Below are positions 17,992 through 26,506 of a stretch of DNA of 55,476 bases, piece after piece. Position 1 is the first letter of the stretch; each line of letters opens with the position of its first letter. The stretch covers positions 1 through 55,476 of the forward strand of contig JACAEM010000039.1 in NCBI GenBank assembly GCA_013388855.1, given 5' to 3'. Under the pieces are notes generated by a model. It was not told the origin of the DNA and made no database searches. It was given only the letters and a program-made list of their open reading frames with translations. The position numbers and the translations under genes were made by a program. Origin of the DNA: Chloroflexota bacterium. GTDB taxonomy: Bacteria > Chloroflexota > Anaerolineae > Anaerolineales > Villigracilaceae.

Positions 17992-18813
17992 TTATCTCGC
18001 CATTGCCGGTTGCTCCGCAGCTCTCGCGTCCATCCCTGCTTCCGGCTTGCGGCCCAGTTCTTTGCCCGACAGGACAACTAACAGGATAGCCAGGATCACA
18101 AATACCACTGTCTGCATGACCATGTGGCTCTGCGCGTCGGCCCCTGTGAACAAGGGGTTAAAGATTCCGGTCATGAGATGGATGGAGGCGTGCAGCAACA
18201 TGGCCAGGAAGACGCTTCCATTCGTATGGTTGAACAACCAGGTATTCAGAACCGCCCCACAAATGACGATGATGGCAACCAGGGGTGGATCTGAGCCAAA
18301 GATGAACAGCGGGATATGCCAGATCGCATGAAGTACACCGAGGATCAAGGCAGCCGATAGAGCGGAGCGTCCCACCAGCAGGCGAGGCAGCGCAAAGCCG
18401 CGGAATCCTGGCTCCTCACCCAGAGCGATCAGCAAGAAGCCGGGAAACAGGAACTGAGCCAGGAGGTCAGGTCCAGCAGGGATCTGGAGACCGGTCGACA
18501 TCGAGGCGCCCGTGAGGATATTCAGACCAACAGCCGCCAGCCTGAGCACAGGCGGGAGGAACAATGCAACTGCGTACCATTGAAGCCCGACTCGCCAGCG
18601 CACCATGCGGCTGAAAAAGGTTTTCAACCCGCTTTTGCCATCGGCAATGGCTGTGATGAGAATCCCTGTCAGAAATGGAAATAAAAGAAAGAGGAACCAG
18701 ATGTCGGATGGATACTTCGAGCCCATGTACCAGGCAAAGAGCCATGTCCCCCAGTTGATCCCCCAGAAGACGCCCTGAGGGTAGCGTTTGATGAATGAAG
18801 TGATAGGGTCCAT
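17992..18813 (-). CDS. CPBP family intramembrane protease (6 of 6)
   Basis: 273 residues. Motifs: LGEEPGFRGFALPRL, LHAIWHIP and LLHASIH. Start at 18813 chosen for AAAGGAGAATTAC. First gene of the CPBP/ABC cluster on the minus strand; a perfect 9-bp dyad at 18841-18867 lies where its promoter should be. Confidence 0.9.
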   Translation of the reverse strand: MDPITSFIKRYPQGVFWGINWGTWLFAWYMGSKYPSDIWFLFLLFPFLTGILITAIADGKSGLKTFFSRMVRWRVGLQWYAVALFLPPVLRLAAVGLNILTGASMSTGLQIPAGPDLLAQFLFPGFLLIALGEEPGFRGFALPRLLVGRSALSAALILGVLHAIWHIPLFIFGSDPPLVAIIVICGAVLNTWLFNHTNGSVFLAMLLHASIHLMTGIFNPLFTGADAQSHMVMQTVVFVILAILLVVLSGKELGRKPEAGMDARAAEQPAMAR

Positions 18814-18840
18814 GTAATTCTCCTTTGTTAAATGAAAAAC

Positions 18841-18867
18841 AAACTGATACGAACACAATATCAGTTT
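18841..18867. promoter_or_regulatory. Perfect dyad upstream of the CPBP/ABC cluster
   Basis: AAACTGATA and TATCAGTTT are exact inverted copies separated by nine bases, 28 bp before the CPBP 6 start. Looks like an operator for a dimeric repressor; no cognate regulator lies next to it. Confidence 0.5.
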
Positions 18868-18973
18868 ATGTATGGAAAGTCGTCCACCGAAGGGTGGAAT
18901 CGGGGGGTGGAGTTTTGTATGGTGAGAAGAATCGATTAGGGCTAGCCCGGGGCCAACTCTCAGATGATGCGAA

Positions 18974-20359
18974 TCAGGACCACGGCATTTGTTTGGAAGC
19001 CGGCTTGGGGGCGATCTGGTTAAAAAACTGACGTGCGAAATACATCGACAGCAACAGGCCGATCACGGGAACCACACCAATAAGAAAGCGGAACGCAAGG
19101 TCAGGCTGCGGACCGGGTTGCTCACCACTGATAAAGCCAAAGAGACCGCTAACGGCGAACATTGCCGCACCCTGCAGCACCCCCGAGAGGTGGATTCCGA
19201 CACCCAGCAGGCTGAAATAGACAGCCTCACTGCGCTGTCCTGTAAGGTGAAAATGCCGATCTACCAGATCCGCGCGGATCACATCAAAACAAACCTGGCA
19301 TCCACCCCAGCCTATTCCGTAGATACCGGTAGCCAGGATCGCCGTCACCGACTCTGGAGCCAGCCCCAAACCCAGGCTGGCAATCACAATCACCCCCATG
19401 GACCTCAGGAAAACGGTCGCCGTGCCCCAGCGACGATACAGTCTCACCCACACCGGCACGCTCCCCAGTGCTGCCGTCAATGACACTGCGAAGATCAATA
19501 CGATCGTCCCCGACTCCGCACCCAGGGCATATTTGCTGTAGAAGGGGATGGCGAAGGGAAACAGGTTTACGGCGAATGCAAAGATCGCCAGAGTCAGCGC
19601 GTACAACCAGAAGGTACGCCCCTTTAGGATCTCCCGAAAGATCGGCCAAGGCCCAGGGATGGCCGGGTTTTGGTAACTGGAATCTTCCCGGTGCCGAAGC
19701 GTGGCAATGAACAACACGATGCCCGCCAGAGCGGCATACAGAAGAGCCATTTTCTGGAATCCCAGCTGCTCGTATACCAAAGGAGTCAAAGCCAGGCCGA
19801 CAAACACTCCGAGGATCAACCCTGCTCGGTTAAATGCGCCGGCACGAACTCGATCTGGTAATGTGCGGAACAGCTCTGGAAAGAGGACGTTGTAATTGAC
19901 GCCAGTAATCGTGAGAAAGGTTTCGTATAACAGGGTGACAGCTACCAGATACCAGAAAAGGATGTTTTGCCCTCTCATCGAACCCGGCACCAGGAATATC
20001 AACACAAAGGAAAGCGCCAGAAAGGGCACGCTAATCAGCAGCCACGGGCGACGACGTCCCCAGCGGGTGCGTGTGCTATCTGAAAGATAGCTAAAGAGCG
20101 GGTCGTTCAGGGCATCCCATATTGCGTAGATCGTCCGGGCCAGGGCAGCCAGCGCCAGCGTCAGGCCCAGGAAGTCTACATAGTAAAAATACGCGAAGGC
20201 GCCAAACGTTTCCCCCGCCACGGTCATCCCCAGCGTGCCCAAGCCAAAGAAGAATGGTGAGGACTTGTGACCTAGCGCCTCAAGCTCCTGCTGGTTGCCT
20301 TGAAGATCGGCAACCGGTACCTGAGAATCGTCAGTTTGGGTTGTTATAGAATTAGGTAT
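18974..20359 (-). CDS. GPH-family sugar:cation symporter (MFS), apparent ATA start
   Basis: 461 residues from 20359, twelve helices. The family hallmark IWDALNDPLFSYLSD followed by RTRWGRRRPWLL is clear; GPH transporters import glycosides, pentosides or hexuronides with H+ or Na+. The start is odd: a strong AGGAGG (20366-20371) is followed at the ideal distance by ATA in frame, giving (I/M)PNSITTQ, with no ATG, GTG or TTG close by. The upstream in-frame extension would run into the MalT-like gene. Either a rare ATA initiation or a G-to-A change. The MalT-like regulator at 20421 immediately upstream may control it. Confidence 0.85.
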   Translation of the reverse strand: MPNSITTQTDDSQVPVADLQGNQQELEALGHKSSPFFFGLGTLGMTVAGETFGAFAYFYYVDFLGLTLALAALARTIYAIWDALNDPLFSYLSDSTRTRWGRRRPWLLISVPFLALSFVLIFLVPGSMRGQNILFWYLVAVTLLYETFLTITGVNYNVLFPELFRTLPDRVRAGAFNRAGLILGVFVGLALTPLVYEQLGFQKMALLYAALAGIVLFIATLRHREDSSYQNPAIPGPWPIFREILKGRTFWLYALTLAIFAFAVNLFPFAIPFYSKYALGAESGTIVLIFAVSLTAALGSVPVWVRLYRRWGTATVFLRSMGVIVIASLGLGLAPESVTAILATGIYGIGWGGCQVCFDVIRADLVDRHFHLTGQRSEAVYFSLLGVGIHLSGVLQGAAMFAVSGLFGFISGEQPGPQPDLAFRFLIGVVPVIGLLLSMYFARQFFNQIAPKPASKQMPWS

Positions 20360-20420
20360 GGGAAACCTCCTATCTTGTGGGAAGTTGTCAACCAGGAAAC
20401 GATCAAATCGGGGTAGAGAA

Positions 20421-23129
20421 TTAATCTGCCAGCAAGCCCAACTCGCGTGCAATCGCGATCGCCTCTGTTCGGCGATTTGTACCAAGTTTGCCATACAAGT
20501 TATTGATATGGGTTTTGACCGTGCTGACGGCAATGACCAGCATTTCGGCAATTTCCTGATTGCTGCGCCCTATCGCAATGAGCCGCAGAATATCCAGCTC
20601 ACGCTCACTCAACGGGTCGGGAAGATTCTTAGACACTGCGTTTTCAGTAGGAGCAGGTTGGGGAAAAGCAGACAGCAACTTATCCACGTAGAGCAGTTGC
20701 CGAGCTTTGCCCTCTCCCGTTTCCTGTCCTTTCATCTTCGACCGGTAATCAAGCAACAACAAGCGCATCTGCTTACCTTCGTCCACAAAAGCTCGGATGT
20801 GACCCTCAGGCTCCGCCAGAGTGACAGCCTGCTCCAGGCTCGCGAACATCTCCGTTGTGTTGCCCTGTGCCTCGTAAAGCAGGGAGCGAAGAATCAAGAG
20901 CTCAATTAACTGTCCCCACCATTGCCCTGCGGTGGCTCGCTCGATGAGGCGATCTACGATGTCAGCTGATTCGTCAAGGGGCTGAACCTGGTTTCTTGAC
21001 CGGCCCTGTGCCAGACGCAATCGTACCAACGTGACTGCCTGTATTTGACCCAGGAGTGTATGTTCCGGCAGCCACTGACAATCTTCAGCCCACTGGATTG
21101 CTGTTTCAAGATCATTTACCTGCACCGCGATCCGAATCCTGCCTACATCCAACAAAGTCCCGGCGCCTGTGTCAGCGATCTGCATCTGTGAGAACCACTC
21201 CGCGCCCTGGTGAATGATCGCGTACGCCTCATCAGAATCACCGCGGGCCAGATGAACATCAGCCAGTGCAATGTAGCCCTGCGCAAGGAGAAATTGTTCA
21301 ATCGAACCCCGCAGCCGTTCCACACCCTTTGTCAGCGCGCGGGTTGCCGCTTCCAGGTCATTTTGTTCATAAAGCACCCGCCCCAGGTGAATGTAGATCA
21401 TGCCAATCGCGGGCATACTATCCCAGTTCCGGCGAGCAGCCATATCCAAAGCCTGCTGACAGGATTGCATAGCCTGGGTCAGATTTCCCTGCCGGAGTTG
21501 GATGTCGCTCAGTGTATCCAGGGCGCTCAAAGCCATGTACGGTCCGCCCCTTGCCTCGCCCGCGGCAGCAGCCTCTACCAGGGACTCGTGGGCAGAAGCG
21601 ATATCTCCTTGCTGTAATTGGGCGACTCCAATTGTATAAAGTGCTCCGGCCTGAAGACCTCGATCATCCTCGGAGAGAAGACCTAGGGCTTGTCGAGCCA
21701 ACGCAAAGGCCCGGTCATTTTCGCGTCGGAAGCGGGCTAATGTCGCCTGAAGCAGGATTAGTTCTCCCAACACCTGTGCAGGCAGGTCCGGTGCATCAAG
21801 GACTGCGCTGGTCTGAGGCGCGATCAGCCACTTTTCGAGCTCATTCACGTGACCGGTCAGGACTAGGCTCCAACCATTCGCCAGGATCAGGCGCGGCCGG
21901 GTCCGGACCATCTCAGGCGGTAATTGCTCGAGCCAGGATCGAAAGATGAATATCTTGCTCTGCTGCATCATCACCATGCTGAAATGCTCCACCAGGGATG
22001 CGCCCCGCTCTATATCTGGAGCCGCCAGTGCGTGACCAATGGCTTCGTCAATCAGCCCCATCTCTTCGAACCAGGTGCTCGCACGCTTGTGAAGTTCACC
22101 TATCGTTTCTTTTGTTGCTGAAGCTTTCAGGCGATTGTGAAGAACCTCCGCGAACAGATGGTGATAGCGATACCAGACACCTTCGTCGTCAAGCGGGATG
22201 ATAAAAAGATTGGCACGTTCCAGGGTTCTGAGCCTTTCTTCACATCCAACACTTGCGGTCACCGTATCACAAAGTGAGCCACAAAGCCTTTCGAGAATGG
22301 ATGTTTGCAGGAGGAAATTCAGTGTGCTCTCGGATTGCTGGTTAATCACTTCATCTGCCAGATAACCCAGGATGTGCCGGTGGCTTCCCGAAAATGCTTC
22401 GATAAAACCGGAGATATCATCGCGACCCTGCATGGAGAGCGCCGCAATTTGCAATCCGGCAATCCAGCCTTCGGTGCGCGTCTCCAGCGCCGCGACTTCT
22501 TCCGCTGATACGTTCAAACCCATCATCCTCCTGAGAAACTCAGCCGATTCATCCGTTGTAAAGCGCAGGTCATTGGCACGGAGTTCGGTCAGATCATCAT
22601 GAACGCGGATACGAGCCAAAGGCAGAGGCGGATCAATGCGGGTTGTCACAACCAGATGCATATTCTTCGGCAGGTGGTTCATCAGAAAGGTTAACGCATC
22701 ATGGACAGGTTGAGAATCAATGACATGATAATCATCGAGGACAATGGCAAACATATCCTTGAACGCTGTGATTTCATTGATTAATGCCGTCAGGATAGAA
22801 GTAATTGGGGGAGGCTGAGGGGATTGTAGAAGGCTGAGGATGCTGGCGCCAATTTCAGGCTTAAGTCCCTGAAGCGATGCAATGAAGTAAGCCCAGAATT
22901 TGACCAGGTCGTTATCGCCATCTTCGAGCGAAAGCCAGGTCACACAGCGCGGGCTTTGGGGAATCCATTCGCTCAGCAGGGTGGTTTTTCCGAACCCTGC
23001 CGGCGCGGCGATGAGGGTGAGTTTCCTGTCCAACCCTTCGGTCAGGCGGTTTACCAACCGCGGACGAGAAACCAGATTTTTTCGTAGACGAGGAATGAAA
23101 AGTTTTGTGGTCAGAATCTCAATCATCAA
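20421..23129 (-). CDS. MalT-like LuxR-family transcriptional regulator (STAND ATPase)
   Basis: 902 residues. N-terminal LFIPRLRKNLVSRPRLVNRL, Walker A APAGFGKTT, WLSLEDGDNDLVKFW and FAIVLDDYHVI (Walker B) are typical of MalT-type signal-transduction ATPases. A long TPR-like helical middle follows. The C-terminal LuxR helix-turn-helix is LSERELDILRLIAIGRSNQEIA with VSTVKTHINNLYGKL. Such proteins activate transcription on binding an inducer. The neighbour downstream is the GPH symporter, the likely target. It starts near a 760-bp intergenic region shared with the divergent lipoprotein locus. Confidence 0.92.
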   Translation of the reverse strand: MMIEILTTKLFIPRLRKNLVSRPRLVNRLTEGLDRKLTLIAAPAGFGKTTLLSEWIPQSPRCVTWLSLEDGDNDLVKFWAYFIASLQGLKPEIGASILSLLQSPQPPPITSILTALINEITAFKDMFAIVLDDYHVIDSQPVHDALTFLMNHLPKNMHLVVTTRIDPPLPLARIRVHDDLTELRANDLRFTTDESAEFLRRMMGLNVSAEEVAALETRTEGWIAGLQIAALSMQGRDDISGFIEAFSGSHRHILGYLADEVINQQSESTLNFLLQTSILERLCGSLCDTVTASVGCEERLRTLERANLFIIPLDDEGVWYRYHHLFAEVLHNRLKASATKETIGELHKRASTWFEEMGLIDEAIGHALAAPDIERGASLVEHFSMVMMQQSKIFIFRSWLEQLPPEMVRTRPRLILANGWSLVLTGHVNELEKWLIAPQTSAVLDAPDLPAQVLGELILLQATLARFRRENDRAFALARQALGLLSEDDRGLQAGALYTIGVAQLQQGDIASAHESLVEAAAAGEARGGPYMALSALDTLSDIQLRQGNLTQAMQSCQQALDMAARRNWDSMPAIGMIYIHLGRVLYEQNDLEAATRALTKGVERLRGSIEQFLLAQGYIALADVHLARGDSDEAYAIIHQGAEWFSQMQIADTGAGTLLDVGRIRIAVQVNDLETAIQWAEDCQWLPEHTLLGQIQAVTLVRLRLAQGRSRNQVQPLDESADIVDRLIERATAGQWWGQLIELLILRSLLYEAQGNTTEMFASLEQAVTLAEPEGHIRAFVDEGKQMRLLLLDYRSKMKGQETGEGKARQLLYVDKLLSAFPQPAPTENAVSKNLPDPLSERELDILRLIAIGRSNQEIAEMLVIAVSTVKTHINNLYGKLGTNRRTEAIAIARELGLLAD

Positions 23130-23415
23130 AATCCCTTCGCCAAGGCGTCATGCGATAAGGGTTGCTCCATCAAAAGGGCGGCAGGATCGAGGGGCTGGAA
23201 TGTCTTTCGGTTTGCCATGCGCAACCAATAAGAATGGGATAATTATAGTCCTGATTGAACGGGCGTAATTGTTGAGTTTAAAAAACATCGAAAATCAATA
23301 CGCGTACAACCATACGCAAAGTAATCAAGGATCGTTATCCATGTGGTGAGGTTATATCAATTTGCGCGCAAGCCCATGTTTTATCATCATAGCCGAATCA
23401 GAATCTGCCCCGCGC

Positions 23416-23447
23416 GGCATATATCATGGATACGGGTATAAGTTTCG
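23416..23447 (+). repeat. Recurrent intergenic element, copy 3
   Basis: Carries the invariant GGGTATAAGTTTCG and the variant 5' half GGCATATATCATGGATAC. The preceding TCTGCCCCGCGC fits the 12-nt extension. A terminator lies 52 bp downstream. Confidence 0.85.
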
Positions 23448-23498
23448 CCCCGCTCGGTTTATTCCCACCATATAGAGAAGAAACAGCCCAAACGAACG

Positions 23499-23524
23499 AA
23501 CACCCCTACGTATAGGGGTGTTTT
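23499..23524 (+). terminator. Intrinsic terminator after element copy 3
   Basis: AACACCCCTA pairs with TAGGGGTGTT over a four-base loop, followed by TTCGTTT. No gene upstream on the plus strand explains it, so the transcript would begin at or near element copy 3. Confidence 0.7.
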
Positions 23525-23701
23525 CGTTTAAAAGGAATCAATCCAGCCCCGGTCATTTACGCCAACAGTTCAAAATACAACAGTTCATACATCGTTTAGC
23601 GGCATTCATGTCGCCCAAAAACATAAGATAAATCTCGCGTCGCCTCATAAGGTCAGGGTTAATAATCTGATAACGGCGAAACTGGATGGAACTCATACCA
23701 T

Positions 23702-23781
23702 TTCGTCGGGGCGTAAGCATCTGCAAAGATGGGACTGGATTAGGGACACCGCTCCCATGACAACGGGACAACCTGCGTGCT
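23702..23781 (+). repeat. Duplicated 5' leader, copy 1
   Basis: About 80 bp from TTCGTCGGGGCG to TGCGTGCTAA, roughly 90 percent identical to 24654-24733. Shared core: CAAAGATGGGACTGGAT, then GGGACAC, then GCTCCCATGACAACGGGACA. Located 108 bp before a lipoprotein start. Promoter or RNA regulator not identified. Confidence 0.75.
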
Positions 23782-23888
23782 AACCTGTGGATATCGCACA
23801 AGACAGCGATATCCGGAGGTGCGCCTGCCCAATAACATCGTTCATTTCCCGTATCCGTTTTATCCATAAACAACCAAGGAGTTTAACA

Positions 23889-24617
23889 ATGAAAGTCAAT
23901 CTGTCAGTAAACGTTATTGCAGGGCTGGTTCTGCTCACAGCAGTCATTTCGGCTTGCGCCGGCTCGAACACGCAGGAAAGCCCACCCGAGACACCCAGCA
24001 ACATTACAGCACAGCCAACCGAGGTGGCTGTGATTGAAACCGAAGCGCCCGCCACTGCCGAAGCAAAAGAACCCGTCCGCATCGAGGCGAATGGCGAGGT
24101 GCCCTTCTATGCCCGTTTCGGAGAAAACGAGACCTTTTCGGACGGCGAATGGACGGTCATCGTCTTCTATCGCTCTCCGAATTGCATCCCTGCCGACTTT
24201 AACCTGAACCAGTTCTTCCACTTCCCAAGCAATGACGATCCGGGCGCTTTTGCCTGTGCGCCACCGACCACTACATCCGTTGAATATTGGGCAAACGACC
24301 CACAGACTGATCCCGCCCCTTTAATCGCAGAAATGACCGGGCGAGGCGCCGTGCCTGTTTGGTTTATCGCCCAGTCAGAAATCGAAGCGGCAATGGCAGA
24401 TGGTGTTGTAACCATTGGCGAACTTGCAGAGTCGCCATCCCTGCTGAAAGGCGAGGCGGCAACCTATACAGAATTATTGCACCCCGGTCAATCGAATCCG
24501 CAGCCTTTGATCCAGTTCAAAGCCGAAGGCGCGTTGGAGGATGGTCGTCCCTTTATCGTTGACGTCAGTTACGGCGCGCCGGATGTAGAGGATCACACCA
24601 CCATCGAGATTCAGTAA
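23889..24617 (+). CDS. Putative lipoprotein of unknown function
   Basis: 242 residues. The signal peptide MKVNLSVNVIAGLVLLTAVISAC ends in a lipobox; an unstructured Ser/Thr/Pro/Glu-rich linker follows (to about residue 65), then a globular domain beginning VPFYARFGENETFSDGEWTVIVFYR. No family recognised. The start at 23889 follows AAGGAG; a longer in-frame version from 23787 is rejected because it would bury the signal peptide. First gene of the PDZ/two-component locus, preceded by the duplicated leader. Confidence 0.8.
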   Translation: MKVNLSVNVIAGLVLLTAVISACAGSNTQESPPETPSNITAQPTEVAVIETEAPATAEAKEPVRIEANGEVPFYARFGENETFSDGEWTVIVFYRSPNCIPADFNLNQFFHFPSNDDPGAFACAPPTTTSVEYWANDPQTDPAPLIAEMTGRGAVPVWFIAQSEIEAAMADGVVTIGELAESPSLLKGEAATYTELLHPGQSNPQPLIQFKAEGALEDGRPFIVDVSYGAPDVEDHTTIEIQ

Positions 24618-24642
24618 ATCTGCACCTGTCTCCAATCCATAA

Positions 24643-24671
24643 GCACGCCCCGCTTCGTCGGGGCGTGCGTC
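24643..24671 (+). terminator. Intrinsic terminator after the lipoprotein gene
   Basis: GCACGCCCCG pairs with CGGGGCGTGC over a six-base loop, then GTCTTT. Its 3' arm is also the first part of leader copy 2. Confidence 0.7.
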
Positions 24672-24733
24672 TTTGCAAAGATGGGACTGGATCGGGACAC
24701 TGCTCCCATGACAACGGGACAGCCTGCGCGCTA
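24654..24733 (+). repeat. Duplicated 5' leader, copy 2
   Basis: Second copy of the 80-bp leader, ending 43 bp before the small membrane protein start at 24776. Copy 1 retains only the right arm of the terminator that overlaps this copy, suggesting that copy 1 arose by duplication of this region. Confidence 0.75.
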
Positions 24734-24775
24734 AAGTATGGATGTCAGACACAAACAACTCATTTGGAGGCAGCG

Positions 24776-25084
24776 ATGAACATCCTTTATACGCAGGTCG
24801 AGAGAAAGTCACAATTATCTTCATACATACTGGTTGCCTTTGCCATCTGCATGGCAGTGATGCTGACCCTAAGCCTGGTCCGCCGCGTTGAGATTCACTG
24901 GTCGGTTCCTTCCGTATCCGCCCAGACGGCTCAAATCGAACACAGCAATATGCCTGTCGCCATCCCCGCGCCTCCGCCGCCCGCCGAAGCGACCAATGCC
25001 AGTTCCACACCCGAGCCGGTTGGGAATGCATCATTGCATCCAGTACCTCAGGTCATTCGTGCGCCGATGCCTTTTGTGCCATAA
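24776..25084 (+). CDS. Small single-pass membrane protein, Pro-rich tail
   Basis: 102 residues. A hydrophobic helix (residues 16-36, YILVAFAICMAVMLTLSLV) is followed by an Ala/Pro/Ser-rich extracytoplasmic tail containing IPAPPPPAEA. Start chosen at 24776 for TTGGAGGCAGCG. No family recognised. Lies 16 bp before the PDZ/S41-like lipoprotein, so presumably co-transcribed. Confidence 0.7.
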   Translation: MNILYTQVERKSQLSSYILVAFAICMAVMLTLSLVRRVEIHWSVPSVSAQTAQIEHSNMPVAIPAPPPPAEATNASSTPEPVGNASLHPVPQVIRAPMPFVP

Positions 25085-25100
25085 TAGAAAGGAAAACCAA

Positions 25101-26375
25101 ATGAAACTCCAACATTTATTCGTATTTTTTCTTACCCTTATCGTCTCTGCCTGTACCGCAATCGCTTCCCCGCCTGACCCCACGCCTATACCCCTTCCGC
25201 CCGCGCAACACGTGGAAAGCGCCTTCCAGTGGTTGGAAACCCATGCGATGATGAAAGATAACGTGGATTGGATCGCCCTGCGTGCCGAAACCGCCGACCT
25301 CGTCGCTGGCGCACAGACGACCGCCGATACATATCCTGCCATTTGCCAAGCCCTGAAGGAACTGAAGGATGGCAACGCCTGGTTGCTGGTTCCCAGTTTG
25401 GAAATCCCCAATTTCTACACTGGCTACCAGACTCTGTATCCGGAGAATCAGGTGGTCATTCGCATCGAGCCAGACAGTCCCGCAGAAAAAGCCGGGCTTC
25501 AGGTGGGCGACCGGATCGAACAGGTCAATGGGCAGCCCCCAGTTCCGTATGAAGAAGCGGATGCGTTTCCGCCCTGCAATGAGAAAGAGATGGACACCTC
25601 AACCGAGGAGCAACTCATCATCCAGCGGGATGGGCAATTACTGCAAATCAATGTTGCGAGGAACAAAATCACGGCTGGCAGGGATCCTTACAATCCTCCA
25701 GTGGGTCGGCGGCTGGGCGGGGATGAGCGCGGCGTTGGTTACATTGAATTGACATTAGAATCCGGCTCGCATTTGCAATACCCGACGGATGTCCAAAAGT
25801 TGATGCGGAACATGGATCGTACGCCCGTCTGCGGCTGGATGCTCGATCTGCGCCGTACTCCGGGCGGCGACGTCTGGTCGTACATTGCGGCGGTCGGTCC
25901 GGTTCTGGGTGAAGGCGACCTGGGCGGCTTCCAATACAGCGACGGGCGGCAGGAAGCGTGGACCTATCGCAACGGCGAGGTGTTCTGGAATAATGAATAC
26001 CGTTACGAGAGCGAGATTGACGGCTCGGTCTACAAGCCGAAACGGGTGACCCCTGTGGCGCTGCTGGTCAGCCCCGCAACACAGGCGGCTGGTGAATTGC
26101 TTTTGATTGCCTTTCAAGGACGCGCAGATATTCGTTCCTTTGGCGAGCCCACCCGCGGACTGCCGACTCTGATCACCCACACCGACCTGAGCGATGGCTC
26201 CAAGTTATTGGTGAGCGGCGCATTTTCCTTCGACCGCAACGGGACAGTTTACAATGGACCCATCCCACCGGATGTATTCGTGGAAACCGACTGGTCGAAA
26301 TTCGGAACAGAACAAGACCCGGTCATCCTTGCTGCAATGGATTGGCTGTATTCGCAATCCACGTGTCTGCCATAG
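25101..26375 (+). CDS. PDZ-S41-like lipoprotein, predicted inactive peptidase
   Basis: 424 residues. The signal peptide ends in a lipobox (TLIVSAC). A PDZ domain sits around residues 110-195 (VVIRIEPDSPAEKAGLQVGDRIEQVNGQP). The C-terminal half has the fold signature of tail-specific (S41) proteases: GVGYIELT, then GWMLDLRRTPGGDVW, VALLVSP and the segment ATQAAGELLLIAFQ. In active members the last motif reads SAGE or SASAE with the nucleophile serine; here the aligned position is Ala329 (GCG). The protein therefore probably binds rather than cuts C-terminal peptides. The true start is 25101 after AAAGGAAAACC; an in-frame start at 24888 would overlap the upstream gene and hide the signal peptide. 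Confidence 0.82.
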   Translation: MKLQHLFVFFLTLIVSACTAIASPPDPTPIPLPPAQHVESAFQWLETHAMMKDNVDWIALRAETADLVAGAQTTADTYPAICQALKELKDGNAWLLVPSLEIPNFYTGYQTLYPENQVVIRIEPDSPAEKAGLQVGDRIEQVNGQPPVPYEEADAFPPCNEKEMDTSTEEQLIIQRDGQLLQINVARNKITAGRDPYNPPVGRRLGGDERGVGYIELTLESGSHLQYPTDVQKLMRNMDRTPVCGWMLDLRRTPGGDVWSYIAAVGPVLGEGDLGGFQYSDGRQEAWTYRNGEVFWNNEYRYESEIDGSVYKPKRVTPVALLVSPATQAAGELLLIAFQGRADIRSFGEPTRGLPTLITHTDLSDGSKLLVSGAFSFDRNGTVYNGPIPPDVFVETDWSKFGTEQDPVILAAMDWLYSQSTCLP

Positions 26376-26506
26376 CATGGCATGATTATCAGTAGTTCAC
26401 GAGAACCTGATCTCGACGCAGTTGCACTGCGTCGAGGCAGGCGGCTGTACAATTGCCGCTAATCTTTCGCGAAGCGCTGATTATCTGAGTTTTGCCAAAG
26501 GAAAAC

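Larger units (their letters stand above)
23130..23888. other. Intergenic region between the MalT-like gene and the lipoprotein locus
   Basis: No convincing gene. It contains element copy 3 (23416), a terminator (23499), a 5' leader repeat (23702) and the divergent promoter zone of the MalT-like gene. A minus-strand ORF at 23553-23696 would give a 47-residue Cys-rich peptide ending CMNCCILNCWRK, but it has no good ribosome-binding site and is not called. Confidence 0.6.

Noticed and set aside
23553-23873. Minus-strand ORF including a Cys-rich 47-residue peptide
   Set aside because: The part over the leader repeat is translated from non-coding repeat DNA, and the Cys-rich part lacks a ribosome-binding site.
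23702-24733. Leader repeats as c-di-GMP, cobalamin or THF riboswitches
   Set aside because: The core motifs do not fit those consensus structures as far as can be judged by eye.
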